Shown here: positions 10,633-22,800 of the stretch, piece after piece | How positions within the stretch are numbered: position 1 is the stretch's first letter | Layout of the letters: every line of letters starts with the position of its first letter | Source of the DNA: Hysterangium stoloniferum | Taxonomy: Eukaryota; Basidiomycota; Agaricomycetes; Hysterangiales; Hysterangiaceae | NCBI GenBank assembly: GCA_015178975.1 | Contig: WHVD01000001.1 | Span: 496,001 to 560,000 of the forward strand | Length of the DNA stretch: 64,000 nt | Reading direction: 5' to 3' | The notes under the pieces: model-generated | The model's input: only the letters and a program-made list of their open reading frames with translations | Databases searched by the model: none | What the model was told of the DNA's origin: nothing | Program-made: the position numbers and the translations under genes

Positions 10633-10804
10633 TATTATGAAACAGGAATACAATAAGTAAATGAGTGAATACTTGTCAGTTGACAAGTTACCAAATGCAG
10701 AATAAAGGCGAGATCCAGAAGTATGGGAACTATGAATGTTCCATAGTTGGAAGTCAGAATCAGATATTGAGGTGGGAAGTTGGATTGGAGACTTGGGGCA
10801 GAGG

Positions 10805-11606
10805 TCAGAATGTTTCAGATGATATCGGATATTGAAGTATCCGGAACAGGTCATAACAGTTGACTCCTTGTGCTAAGAAGAAGGAAGCACTACTGATGTG
10901 GAATGAGTGGCTGAAGGCTGTTCCCCATCCACAAGCTTGGAGGATTGAATTAATCTGGTGTAGTGCCACTTTCTTTACTATTGGTCTGATATTGCCTTTG
11001 TAGTCCCACCAGCAAAAACAAAGGATCATCAGGCCCTGGTGGGACCACTTTGGCTAAATTAATCAAGGCCTTGATCGGGCAGACTCCCAGTTGGTCTGGT
11101 ATAAAAACTGACTGTGTCTCTCTGAATTTTGCTGCCTTGGCTGATGGTAAGTCCAAACATGCATAGCATTTTCCATTGTTGTCATGGCTAATTATAATGT
11201 CCTTTTGTTTTAGGTGTTTAGTGGTGTCAAAGAGTGGTCTGGATGGTACAGTAACCTCCCCAAAATGCATTAGTCCCCAGAAGGCACATGAAGAAACTGC
11301 CCAAATGCATGTGTCAAATGTGTGATTCAAATCCAGTATTGACTTCAGTGGAAATAACATCCTTAATTGTATTGGGGGTTGTGGGGGTCACTTTCATGCT
11401 GTACCTTGTAAGTTCTCTAGGCCTTGCAGTGACCACTTGATTTTTGTTTGCTCATCATCAGACAGTGGTGGTGGTGGCCAACCTTGAGCTATGTGCCATG
11501 CACTGATTGCTGAGAGGTATTTTCTTGTTACACTGACTGAAATCATCTTGAATCTAGTTCCCATAGTCAACTCATCTCCAAGATATGCCAGGTCTGCTGC
11601 TGCCAA
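10805..11606 (-). pseudogene. DIRS tyrosine recombinase remnant
   Basis: Three frame-shifted pieces make up the recombinase: 11606-11394 (AISAWHIAQGWPPPPLSDDE, the N-terminal domain), 11360-10950 and 11029-10805. The usual catalytic Arg of the first box (R-F-G-E) reads His in LMHFGEV. The Arg of the second box (H-S-F-R) also reads His in HSFHISSASF. Both are CGN to CAN changes, so the enzyme would be dead even if the frame were intact. Use of this recombinase in place of a DDE integrase defines DIRS elements. Confidence 0.75.
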
Positions 11607-12031
11607 AAGAGTAAAGGAATGAAGTACTGGGAAGGATGCCGGTAGTCTGTCTGGTTCTGCGACTGAGAAGATGTCACAGAAGATGTGGAACTTTCATAGG
11701 CTGGCACCATAGACCATGGGCTCATGTAGTGATGCCTCCAAAGCGATAGCTGCGATTACTTGCAGGACTGGATGCTGAATTGTGGCTGGCAGTGGAGTGT
11801 TGATGCCTTTCCACCTGAACAACCTCTCACTGGCTTTGCACAGTGGCCTCAGTGCTTATGGGGCTAAGTGCAAGTGGTTAGATGATGGTGTATGTGATGC
11901 TAGGACAAATGGTGCCATCACCATCACCAGTGCTACAATGACTGGATCCAGTGATGCAAATGAATGGGGATATCTGGCATGGTATGGGTGTGTGCCTTCA
12001 GGAAACCCCTGAGGAATTCAGTGATGTGCCC

Positions 12032-12403
12032 TCATGAAAGAGCATCCAAAGTGTTGTCTCTTGATGGTATGTACTTGGCCTTCAATTGTATACAATGTGT
12101 GGCTAATAGGCTATAAATCTCTTTTAGTATCTTGTTACTGCAGGAATGGCCCTTGTTCAGAATGGTGACCACCCCCCTGTTGTCAGAATGCACCAAGAAA
12201 ATGGAATGAGAAGGGTGTTGATGGTGTAATACACCACTCTGCAGTGCTAATCTCAGGTCCAATTCCACTGCTACTGCCTCTGCCCACCCAATGTCACATT
12301 GGCAGTGTGGACCAACTTTGAAATCTGGGGGCCCACTTCCAGGCTGCCCAATGGCAGTTGACAAACAACACTTACTCCAAAGGATGAGCTGGTGTCTCCC
12401 CAC
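12032..12403 (-). pseudogene. DIRS RNase H remnant
   Basis: The frame reads IGWAEAVAVELDLRLAL and later FLVHSDNRGVVTILNKGH, a ribonuclease H fold with a conserved Asp in HSDNRG. It ends with YIPSRDNTLDALS, the usual link to the recombinase. It has lost its connection to the RT by frameshifts around 12400-12490. Confidence 0.7.
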
Positions 12404-12435
12404 CAGAGCTGATGTCTACCACTTCAGGTGGGAGT

Positions 12436-13484
12436 TCATTTGGCAGATGCTGGAGTATGTATTGAATCCAGGAGAGATCTGCCTGTGCTGATAGGCTTGG
12501 TGGAAGACAGGCCCTTCAAGACTGGAAACTGCATACAAATAAAGTGATGCAATGAAGGAAGGGCCTTATCCATGGGAACATGGTTGATATGTGTACTAAT
12601 TTCCTGTGTAGCTTCTCTGCCTTGTTTGCTGAGAATGGTGCACCATCTGCCATCCACTGAATGATTAAAACATGAGTCAAGTGCAGTTTTTCTGGTGGGA
12701 TTGCCACTGTCTTGGAGCTCAAGTCCCATAGGAAACTGATGTATTTCTGCACTGTTGTGAATGGTCTTGTTTTGCTTCTGCTGCATGGTACCCCAAATTG
12801 GGCAGATAAGGTGATGAAGTCCTCTTCTGTCTAGATCTGCCCTAGAAGATGAATGGCTAGGAAGTCATCCACCCATTTGAGTAGTTGTCTGAATCCCGCC
12901 TTCTGGTACAAAGCTATCAGCATATCCATGATGCTGCCAAACACTCCGGCACTGGAGGCCAAACCAAATGCTACTGCTCAGTTGACATATACCAGGCTGT
13001 CCCAAAAAATGCAGCAGGAATTCTGCTGGTCTGGTCTTATGGGTGTTACTCTGTAAGCTGTGGAGATGTCCAATGTGGCTACTACACAACTGTCTGGTAA
13101 TGATAGGATAAGTGCTGCAGCATCCACAAAGGTACCCCACTGTGTGGGGAAGTCATCTGGGTTTATTCTGCTGTTTATGGAAGCATATTCTGGGTCTCCC
13201 CAAGGGAATGAAAGGTCCTGGATTAGATGGTAAGTGCTGGAATTTGGTTTGGGGATGAGGCCCAGTGGTGAGGTCTGGAATGGGCCTATGATCTGTTCTA
13301 GTTCCAGCAGAGTGAAGCCTTGGGAGTAGTGTCCAGCCTCTTGTTCACTCACTATGTACTTGTACATATATAAAGTCTGTCTACAAAGAGGATTTGTGAT
13401 TTTCAAAAAATGACAGTGTGCAATAAGCAGTCCTTTATTCTGATGTTGAAGCCATTCATTAAACCTGAAATAACATATTCCCAA
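12436..13484 (-). pseudogene. DIRS reverse transcriptase remnant
   Basis: Pieces 13484-12978, 13140-12865 and 12786-12436 together cover an RT. They include the motif A region with VVATLDISTAYR and the thumb/connection text LHRKLVHISTMFPWIRPF. The catalytic YxDD box region (about 12880) is broken. The order RT, RNase H, recombinase identifies DIRS. Confidence 0.75.
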
Positions 13485-15109
13485 TTGTCCAGTATACCAA
13501 ATTTACTTAATGTACATGCCACTTTGATCGGATTGAGTGGCATTGTGAACCCTTCTTGGGTCAGAGGTGCCTGCAGGCTGCTGCTCCATGGTCTTTCTCG
13601 AAGCAGATGCTGCAGGAGTGTGTATTGGTGCAGGCTTCACCCCATTGGCACTGTGCTCCCATTTCCCACTTGAAACAGAACTGTTTTCTGTTGGGGCTAC
13701 CAAGGCATGTTTATTTCTGGTGTCACAGGCAATTGGGGTGGCATTCTTCCTGGCTGAAGTGAGAATTGCAGTGCAGTCAGCTGGAAAGTGCCCCTGTGTC
13801 CCACTGAAAGCAATGTGATTTTTCCCCTTCTGTACAAGGTTTATTTCAAGGAGATGTGAGGTGGGATAGTGATCCAGGTGGCCAAGGGTGTTTAGGAGGT
13901 GTGACTGAGGTGCTGCTGGTTCTCGAAGCCTGCAGCACCACCTGTGTCAAGATGATTGTCAGGGCATTGGTGTCTAGGCAACTCAAGTCATCATGTGCCA
14001 GGTTGTGACAGCTGCCTTGCACTGTTGGATTTGTACTCCATGGCAACCTCCCAGCTATGAGATTTTGTAATGGCATCACAATTGAGTGATGGGCTCAAGG
14101 TGTGTTAGCTCAGGTGTCACTGCCATGAACTCTAGTACAGTCAACTGCTGCCACTGCTGCTGAAAGCCAGTCAATATTGCTAATACTTCTCTCATTATCA
14201 CAGTCCAGTCCTTTGGTTACAATATTACCTGAAGGTGAGAAGGTGAATTCTTCTATGCTTCTCTATGCCTTTCACTGCACTTCCATAGTAAGAGCTGTAT
14301 AAGGGACATAGTGCAGGAGCCTGAACATTCCCTCTAGTAGGGCTCTTCCATCCCTCTAGCTCACAATGAGACTGCAGTTAGCCACTACCTCAGTCATCCA
14401 TTAGGTTTTCTCATGCACCTTACTTCCACATCCATCTCTATCACAGCTGTCGTCAATTGCAATATTGGCAGTAGTTGTGATTGGTGGTGCCTCAAAAAGG
14501 TGAGGACTTTGTTCAATGCCCAGAACTGTCTGTAGGTCATTGAATTGTCTCAATTGTTCACAGTTCAGCTGTGGTTAATGGGAGCCACCCATGACACATT
14601 TGATGTAGACAGCAGTTCCTGGCTGTTGCATACATGGCAGTTCCACTATCTCTCACTATCCCAAATCTAATGCACTCCCTTGAGCATGAGGGGCTTGCAG
14701 TGACCATTCCCACTTCCTCAGATGAAGAATCCATACTGTCCAACTACACAGTCTGATCCTCCTTACAGCAACTCCATCCTGATGCATGGCAGCTCTCCAA
14801 GACATACATACAGTGGCTCAAAAAATCATTCCAATGTTTTGTTGTTTTGGAAAGATTGATTCACAATACAAATACCAGACATCAGAAAATTCTTAAAATA
14901 TTATCCCATATAGTATAGCATATTAGCCTTAAATGGATGCTTAGCTTGTGTAATTTGAAGGCAAAATGGTGAAATAATAAATGAAACAAGATAATCCCTC
15001 ATTGAAACGATTTTTTTGACCCTATATTATTTTAACAGAAAAGCTACTATTTTAGTAAAAATATAAGTCTAAATTAATTGTAATAATAATGATTATGTCA
15101 TGTGACTTT

Positions 15110-15660
15110 CTTTCTTTCTTTTTAATACATTTATATACCACGTCGCATAACTAGGATACATAGCGGTTCCATAGCATCGTTTGTATGGAGCATAGCTATT
15201 ATAGTATCTATGGGAGAATGAAGAGGAAGCAGGCTGGATGCGTCGGAGCGAGTGGTGGTTGGCAGGATGGTCAAATAAAGAGAGGTGATTGTGCTGAACT
15301 TGCCCAGTGAACAGCACATGCCATTTGGGCCAAAGCCCCAGGAAGAACCCAAGATCCTGCTAACAGGCATCAAAGATGGCTGCAGGCACACCAAAGTCTT
15401 GCATTGCTAGTGCATAAGTGAATGCTGGAGTCAGGGGTGGGAAGAAAAGACCGCTGCCAGGCTGTGGTCATGGTTTAGGAGGTGCCAGTGATGGTCTGCA
15501 GGTGACACTGGTGTGTGGCTGAAGGCTGCCGACTTTGACAGAGCAGTGAATTCAGAGGCTCCCCAAGCCTGTTCACTGTCATCCACCTCTCTGTCCTTTT
15601 ACCATGAGCATGGGGGACCCAACCCCAGAGGCAGGTGGTGGTCATGGAACAAGAGAGCCT
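15110..15660 (-). mobile_element. Retroposed insert with poly-A-like tail and 14 bp target duplication
   Basis: A 551 bp insert is flanked by identical 14 bp copies of TGTCATGTGACTTT (15096-15109, 15661-15674). The opposite half of the fold-back host (about 26760-26780) shows the same sequence without the insert. On the minus strand it ends in AAAAAGAAAGAAAG. Long duplication plus A-rich tail indicate target-primed reverse transcription, so it is a SINE, a LINE fragment or a processed copy. No open frame longer than 90 codons is convincing. Confidence 0.75.
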
Positions 15661-16754
15661 TGTCATGTGACTTTGTTACATCTGTTTGACATGTTGACAG
15701 TTGGTTCAACCACTTCTTAGCTTTTACCATTACTATGAAAGCTATTTTTGCTACTCAGCACTTGAATATTATCTCTCTTCTTCCAGAGGGGTGTTCCTAT
15801 CCTCAAATCCAGACTAACACTGACTCAGGAAGGGATACAATAAGTGTGATCAAGGCTGAAGTACTTTTGTATAAAGAAAACACCTAGCTGGCCATCCTTC
15901 CAAGCTTATTACTCATGACAAACAGTCAATTGTCCATCAAATTAGCTTGGAAATCTTGACAATGCTGTTCAAGCTACCCAATTCATTAATTCTACTATCC
16001 CCAAATCTGTCACTCCCCAAACAGTCAGGAATGTACTCAAGAACAATGGTTTTTACTCTGCAACAAAGAAGAAAGCACCCATGTTGAAGAAGGCTCATTA
16101 TCAGAAGTGACTTGAGTTTGCTTAGTACCATAAAACCTGGATTGTAGGGGACTGCAAAAGAGTGTTGTGGATAAATAAGACCAATATTAACAAAATTGCA
16201 TCTGGTGGAAAGGTGTCATAGTCCAGTTTACATAGTACTGAGCAAACTCAAGTGACTTCTAATAATTAGTCTTCTTCAACATGGGTGCTGTTATGTATTT
16301 CTAGGTTTTTTCCGATTTTTTAAACAATCTCCCCTAACAAATTGTGAAAAAGAATATTTAAATGTAATTATATCACGACCACAAAATTGTACAATATTGT
16401 CCTAATTTATCTTGAATTTATACAATTTATCTTGTATTTGTATCTTATAAATTGAGCAAGTTATCGAATTTCTACGTTTTATTCTTTTTTGATTAATATG
16501 CTGGTGACTCAGCACTTATTCACAACATGTGAAAAGATCATGTGATATTCACATGACATTTCAAACTCCAACAACGAAGAAATACGATGTGAAATAATCA
16601 CGCATTATCAAGGTAAAATATATATTTATATATTATTATAATAAAATTATTATATTTATAATTAACTAAAAGTAAATATAATAATTATATAATAATATAA
16701 AACTGGCCACCTGGTGCTTATTACACAGTGCATGGGAAAAAGCCATCACAACAA

Positions 16755-16905
16755 GTGACAGTTGTCACAAGGGCGTGCAACAGTCACAGAGGCGCACAAT
16801 GGTCACAAAGACACGCAATGGTCACAAAGGCGCACAACAGTCACAAAGGCATGCAATGGTCACAAAGGTGCGCAACAGTCACAACGCATGACAGTCACAA
16901 GATGC
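16755..16905. repeat. Minisatellite of ~20 bp units in the family 5 insert
   Basis: About eight units of the type GTCACAAAGGCGCACAATG occur in a row with point differences, mainly CG to TG or CA. Confidence 0.85.
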
Positions 16906-17640
16906 GAAGGGTGTCATATGCATGCACAGGCACAAGAGCATTATGCTACTACAGCAAAAACCGGAAACTCCCTGGAATATTCCAGTGGTTTCCAATGGAA
17001 TAGTAGATAATATGTACTAATAATAGATAGAATATTGTAGAATATTCTATAAGATTCCAGAATGTTCTATTGTGCCAAGAACATTCTATAGTGTCTTAGA
17101 AAGTAGTTAGAACCTTCCACAATGCTCTAGAAAATTCTAGAAAATTCTAAATGCCATCATTCCTCCCAGAATGACATCATTCAATCTTCTAGAATCTTCT
17201 AAATGTCTCAGACTCAAATGTATATAAGGAGCTCAGCTCCAGCCTTGAATATCATCAAAAATATCATATCATCTCACCACATCTGTGTGTCACTGCAGCA
17301 AGCAGGCTACTCCACCCCAATCTGGGCAGTTGGACATCTAATTCCACCTCTATCAGAGCTGTTGGAAACCCTTGCCACCTCTATCAGAGTTGTTGGCCCA
17401 ATCAGATCGCTTGTCACCTCAATCTAAGCTGTTGACTGATCTGCTGTTCCCCTTGTCACCTCAAGCTGAGTTGTTGACTTTTGTTCCCCTTTTGCCACCT
17501 CTTAGTTGAGTAGCTGGCTATCTTTTATATATCTGTTGCCACGTCAGTTAGAGTTGTTGGCTATCAACTTATAATATATAAATAATCTCATACTATAGTC
17601 AACTCTTAATTGAGTACTGATTATTAGTTTTCCTTACATT

Positions 17641-18460
17641 TGTTAGGATACACACTCAGGCCGGGTTTCCGGAGAAACCCGCGGGATATCCGGTAGGACT
17701 TGGCTTCAGCTTATAGGCTGCGCCCTCGCTAGATCGTGTTGTCCAATTTCAGACAGGCGGACGGGAATCCCGGGGAGTCCGGGCGGGGGTTCGTGGGTCG
17801 TGAGTCGTAGGTCGTGAGTCGAGAGTCGTGAATCGAGATAGTCGAGAGAGATAGATGCGCCGGAGCCCGTGGGCTCCGACTAGTGCGAGCGGTCTGATAA
17901 GAGTAGGGTTTTAGAGAGGAAAATGTATTAGATTACTGGGGGGAATCTAAGCTAATTTTCTGACTGGATTGTATGTACAACATCTGCCAGTTTATATAGA
18001 CCGTGGAATGCATGACATACCGAATCCAGTAATAATGAGACGAAACGAGCAAAACATAGAACGGGAATAGTAAACACCAAATTGGTGTTAGGAACGGGAC
18101 GGAACGGAGCGGAGTCCGAATCGTGACAAAGCATAACCCATAACGGGAAACGGAGCGGGAGCGGAGTCCTAAATCGTGACAGGTCATTTGACTAAAACGG
18201 GAACGGGGCTCGATTAGAGCGGTGACGGGATTCTAAGCGGGGACCGGTGACTGATGCGTGGGACGAAGACGGACATAGACAGAGACGGGGTCCGGGGGAA
18301 GTCCGGTGACTGATATGTGTCTTAATGAGGTCGAACGTAACAAGTCTTGACGTAACGGAGTCCGGGCGGGAAATCCTATAAACAGACGATTGGTGCTTGT
18401 AGCGCGTGGGGGCGTACGAGTTAGTGCCCGGAGTCCGGCGGGATTTGTCCGGTCGTAACA
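17641..18460 (-). repeat. 3' LTR of the intact gypsy element
   Basis: This is the 820 bp LTR. On the minus strand the core promoter TATATAAA lies at about 17992-17999. The conserved U5 motif is at 17696-17728, some 55-87 bases from the LTR end. Confidence 0.95.
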
Positions 18461-18610
18461 GTATCCTCCCTTTATGCCGAAGTCCCAAAGAGGCTCTAGA
18501 CCTAAATAAGGTTCTTGTCGGCTACGCGCATGTGTCAAAAGTCATGTCGGTTACACGTATGTGTCAAAGAGTCATGTGATCTGGAAGGTAAGGTTCAAAC
18601 ACGACGAGCC

Positions 18611-18620
18611 TATATAAAAA
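18611..18620 (+). promoter_or_regulatory. TATA box of the antisense accessory gene
   Basis: TATATAAAAA lies 50 bases before the ATG at 18670, downstream of the gypsy 3' LTR and facing into the element. Confidence 0.5.
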
Positions 18621-18669
18621 ATTGAAAAATAGAAATTTCTTCTTCTTTATTACCCCCATCTTCGTCACT

Positions 18670-19652
18670 ATGGGACCAAAACCAACACCACGCAAGCCAA
18701 TGCCGACAGCAGGGCCCTCCACGGGCACTCCGTATCGGGCGCCGTGGACGGCGGCCCAATTGTTGGCGCGGCGAGAAGAGCAGCGCCAGCTTTGTGAAGC
18801 AGCAGAGAGAGAGGCGAGGGAGGCTGAGGAGGCCCTGGACAAGGAGTACCAGGAAGCATTGGCCGCGGAGGAAGAGGCCGCAAAGGAGAGGGAATGTGAG
18901 GCGGAGGAGGCTGCGCGAGTGGCCGCGGAGAACGCCCGGGTGGCTGCGGAGAAAGCCCGGTTGGCCACGGAGAGGGCCGCCATTGTTGCGGGAAAAGTAA
19001 GTCCCAAATTCACTTGTCGATTTTTTACTGACTTGTGATTTTCAGCGCAAAGCGACAGAGGTGGAGTCCGAGTCCGAGGGGGAGCCAGAGAGCCCCCAAA
19101 AGGTAGGCCTCATGTCCATGGAATACCCGCGGAGACTGACCAACTCAACAGAAGGCAAGGAAGGCGGCGCCAGTCCGTCTTCCGACGCGGAACGAGCCGT
19201 GGTGTTCCGGTTGCAACGACCGGAACACGGAATGCAACCGAAAGGCCGGCCGGGGGCCGGGATGTTATCAATGCGCGCACCTCAAGGCGAGGTGCTCGCT
19301 TGTGCACGAGCAGGCCACGGGATCCGGGGCGCGAGACATAAGTGGGATGGACGGGTTGTCCGGGTTGGACGAGGTCCTTGGACGGATCGCCGAGGGCATC
19401 GAGGCCCAAAACGAGTTGCTCCGGAAGAGCAACAAAGTCCAAATTGTGGTGGCAAAGGAGCTGTCCGGACTCCGCGAGGAGTTTTGGAAGTTCCTGGCGG
19501 AGTATGGCGGCTATGTCTTTGAAGAGCCGCAAGTCGGGAGTTCCGAGGATGCCGGATCAGATGAGGACGGGGTTGCCGCAGAGGTCGCGGAGCTCCCTGA
19601 GGAGGTAGCTGAGGCAGAGGGGAAAAAACATAGTCCCATAAATGTAGACTGA
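18670..19652 (+). CDS. Antisense accessory protein of the gypsy element: coiled coil plus Zn2Cys6-like cluster
   Basis: I join three exons: 18670-18996, 19046-19102 and 19152-19652. The introns are 49 nt each (GTAAGT...TTTTCAG and GTAGGC...CAACAG) and the frame is kept throughout, giving 294 residues. Residues ~35-108 are an Ala/Glu/Arg-rich coiled coil. Around residues 145-175, CSGCNDRNTEC is followed after nine residues by CYQCAHLKARC, i.e. C-x2-C-x6-C-x9-C-x2-C-x6-C, the spacing of fungal binuclear zinc clusters. A second helical stretch (about 190-240) and an acidic tail end in HSPINVD. The gene converges on pol, whose stop at 19856 is 204 bases away. A DNA- or nucleic-acid-binding regulator of the element is plausible. 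The role is inferred. Confidence 0.7.
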
Positions 19653-19855
19653 AAAGTAATATAGAAATAAAAGTAATTGAACATAAAAGTAAAGCGTGAA
19701 AAACATAAAAAATAAAAGTAAAAGCCAAAGTCCGTGGAGAGTCCGCGTGAAGACTTGACCAGACATGTTAGAACCTGTAAAAGCAAAGAGAGACATAGGG
19801 CGACAGGGAAAAATGAAAATGAGTCCAAACGTAACACGGGATCCGCGGAGTGCGG

Positions 19856-22800
19856 TCAGAGAGACGATAATGGTCCAGGTTTGAGTGGGTAAGCTGTATG
19901 AAAGTCAGTAACGATTTCCGTGGCATTACCGAGTTCCGTGGCCAAAATCCATGAGGTTTCTTCATCGGTGCCCTCGTAACCCGCCCACTTGACCAAGTAA
20001 AGCAGTTTACAAGTGCGTCGACGCTTGTCAATTTTCGAATCTAAAATCTGAGAGATTTCAAACTCGGGTTCTCCATCAATGACGACAGGAGGAGGCGGAG
20101 ATTGCACGCGATCCGGGATAGTGTTAGCAGTACAAGGTTCTAGCATAGAGACATGAAATACCGGGTGTACCGCGCGCATGCTATCCGGAAGCCGTAGTGT
20201 CCAAGAAACTGAACCTACTTGTGCGATAATTTCAAAGGGACCTAAATATTTTTCAGCAAGCTTCTTTGATGGACGGGTAGTCCGGAAGAATTGAGCTTTG
20301 ACATAAACACGGTCGCCAATCTTGAAGTTTGGTGGCGGGATCCGGTGTTTGTCCGCTGAATGTTGGTATTGCTCTTGGGCGGACAATATTGCAGTCCGGA
20401 GTTCCTCGTGGAGCTCGTGGAGGTCCGTGGTGAACTCTTGAGCACGAACAGAGGCGAGATTTCGTTCTGGATGTACTGTAATATTTGGATTATATCCTTT
20501 ATTTGCAAAGAACGGGGAAACGCCAGTAGTGGCCAAGGGTGCATTGTTGTAAGCAAACTCTGCAAGTGGTAACAAGGTTTTCCAATTGTCCTGTTGATAG
20601 TTGCAATATACACGGAGGTATTGTTCCAATGTCTGGTTGACGTGTTCGGTTTGTCCGTCACCTTCCGGGTGATGTCCGGACGTGAAATGTAATGTCATGT
20701 CCAAGGATTTTCCGAGGGATCTAAAGAAGTGAGACACGAACTCTGATCCTCGATCGGAAGTCACGTGGGACGGAACTCCGTGCTTGGAAAATACGTGGAT
20801 AATGAAAAGTTCCGCTAACTGCACGGACGTAATTGTATCATAAGTAGGGATGAATATACCTTGTTTTGAGAATCTGTCAACAACGACTAGGATAGCGGAA
20901 AAGCCTTCGGAATCCGGTAGGTGTTCAATGAAATCCATAGATATAGAATTCCACGGGTGTTCCGGTACCGGGAGTTGTTTCAAAAGGCCGTATGGCTTGT
21001 GTCGCTGAGATTTCGAGCGGGGACAGGTAGTGCAAGATTTACAATAGTGCTTAATGAATCCACGGAGTCCGGGCCAAGTGTATTCTCTTCTTATTAATGA
21101 TAGAGTTTTGTTGTACCTGAAATGTCCTGAGAGTGGATGATCATGTTTATATTGAAGGATCCTGAGGCGGAGGCCGTCGGAGTCCGGTACATAGATACGA
21201 TCGTCAAGTCTAATGAAACCATGTTGATCAAGAGACCACCGAGGTTGATCGGGGTCCACGGGATTGTCCAGATGAGCTTTAGTAACTGGGTCTAGCGGAA
21301 TTGCCGATAGAATATCTTGATGTAACTTTTCGATATCCATAATGATAATTCCACGGACAATGGGATTGACGAGGAAAGTTGCGCGGACCGATGCGGTAAG
21401 TTGTTGATTCGTGAAGATAGGTTTCAGGTTGTGCGGATTTACCGTTGCATAGTCGTTGCTCCCCTCTTTAGGATAGACGTCCCATCGTCTAGTTAAAGCG
21501 TCGGGTTTGCCGCCGAGACAGCCGGGTCGAAAACGGATAATCATGTTGAAGGCGGAGAGATATTCAGACCAGCGGGCCTGCCGACGGGTCAAGAGTTTTG
21601 TGGTAGAAAAGTATTCCAGGTTTTTGTGATCTGTTACAACGTCAATAGGAGCTCCTGAACCTTCCAAATAGTGTCGCCACGCTTTGAAAGCTGAAAAGAT
21701 TGCCAGAAGTTCTTTATCATGAACGTCGTAGTTGAGCTCTGCTCCGGTAAAAGTCCGGGACAGAAAAGCCACGGGGTGAACTTCTCCGTCGGAGTCCTGG
21801 ATAGAGAGAATGGCTCCAAGTGCATAGTCGGAGGCGTCCGTTTCAACAATGAGCGGGAAGTCCGGTTTCCAATGCGACAGAATAGGAGCTGTGGAAAAAG
21901 AATTTTTTAAAAGATTGAAAGCTTTTTGACACTTATCGTTAAAGTTCCACGGAGTACCCTTACGCGTAAGACGGGTAAGGGGTACCGTGATGTCGGAATA
22001 TCCACGGATAAAACGTCTATAAAAATTGGCAAAGCCGAGGAAGGATTGGATATCTTTAACTTTTCGGGGTTCGGGCCAATCTTTGATGACTTGCACTTTA
22101 GTTTCGTCCATGCGGAGTCCATCGGGTCCCATCATGAAACCTAGGTATTCCACGGAGTCCGTGTCAAAAGTACATTTTTTACCATTTGCGAATAAACCAT
22201 GTTGTCTGAGCCTCCGGAGAACCTCACGGACTTGTTTGTCGTGTTCCGCGGGATTCTCGGAGTAGATAAGAATGTCGTCCAAGTAAACAATGACGCATAC
22301 ATCGAGCATGTTGGAGAAAATGTCGTTGATAAAACGCTGAAAAACAGATGGGGCATTAGTGAGTCCAAAAGGGATGACCAACCACTCGAAGGCCCCATAG
22401 CGGGTTCTAAAAGTGGTTTTCCATTCATCGCCCGTGGCAATCCGGACCAAATGATAGGCATGCTTGAGATCTATTTTGGTGTAAATCCGGGCATTCCGCG
22501 GAGCATCGAGCAGGTCAGATATAAGTGGGAGTGGATATTTGTCCTTTTTGGTGACAGCATTGAGTCCTCTAAAATCAACACATAGTCGAAGGGATCCATC
22601 CTTTTTTCTGACAAACAAAACAGGTGCTCCAAAAGGAGACTTTGAGGGTCGAATAAAACCTATGGACAAATGTTCATCCAGGAAATCACGGATTGCGGAT
22701 AGTTCCGTGGACGAAAGCGGGTAAATATGTCCTAGGGGTGGCTGGGCGCCATCTTCAAGATCGATTTTTAAGTCGTATTCTCTGTGAGGCGGAAGCCGGT

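Larger units (their letters stand above)
3876..10858. mobile_element. Solo LTR, family 3, split by a 6.4 kb insertion
   Basis: The LTR begins TGTTAAGTGCC at 3876 and ends GGTCATAACA at 10858. Both sides are flanked by GTTGA (3871-3875 and 10859-10863). The LTR is interrupted between 4214 and 10633 by the element at 4215-10632. An uninterrupted relative in the opposite orientation lies at 54474-55164 and confirms continuity across the insertion point. The shared U5 motif (see findings) is at about 3957-3984. Confidence 0.85.
10859..14810 (-). mobile_element. Decayed DIRS-type retrotransposon (RT, RNase H, tyrosine recombinase)
   Basis: The modules read on the minus strand in DIRS order. From high to low coordinate they are a 5' part (14743-13846, not assigned), reverse transcriptase (13484-12436), RNase H (12403-12032) and tyrosine recombinase (11606-10805). 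Each is broken by stops and frameshifts. The RT piece has LIPKPNSSTYHLIQDLSFP and VVATLDISTAYR. A second, more disrupted copy with the same module order is at about 53771-58860. Termini were not resolved, because the left side abuts the family 3 LTR and the right side the Tc1-like TIR at 14811. Confidence 0.8.
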
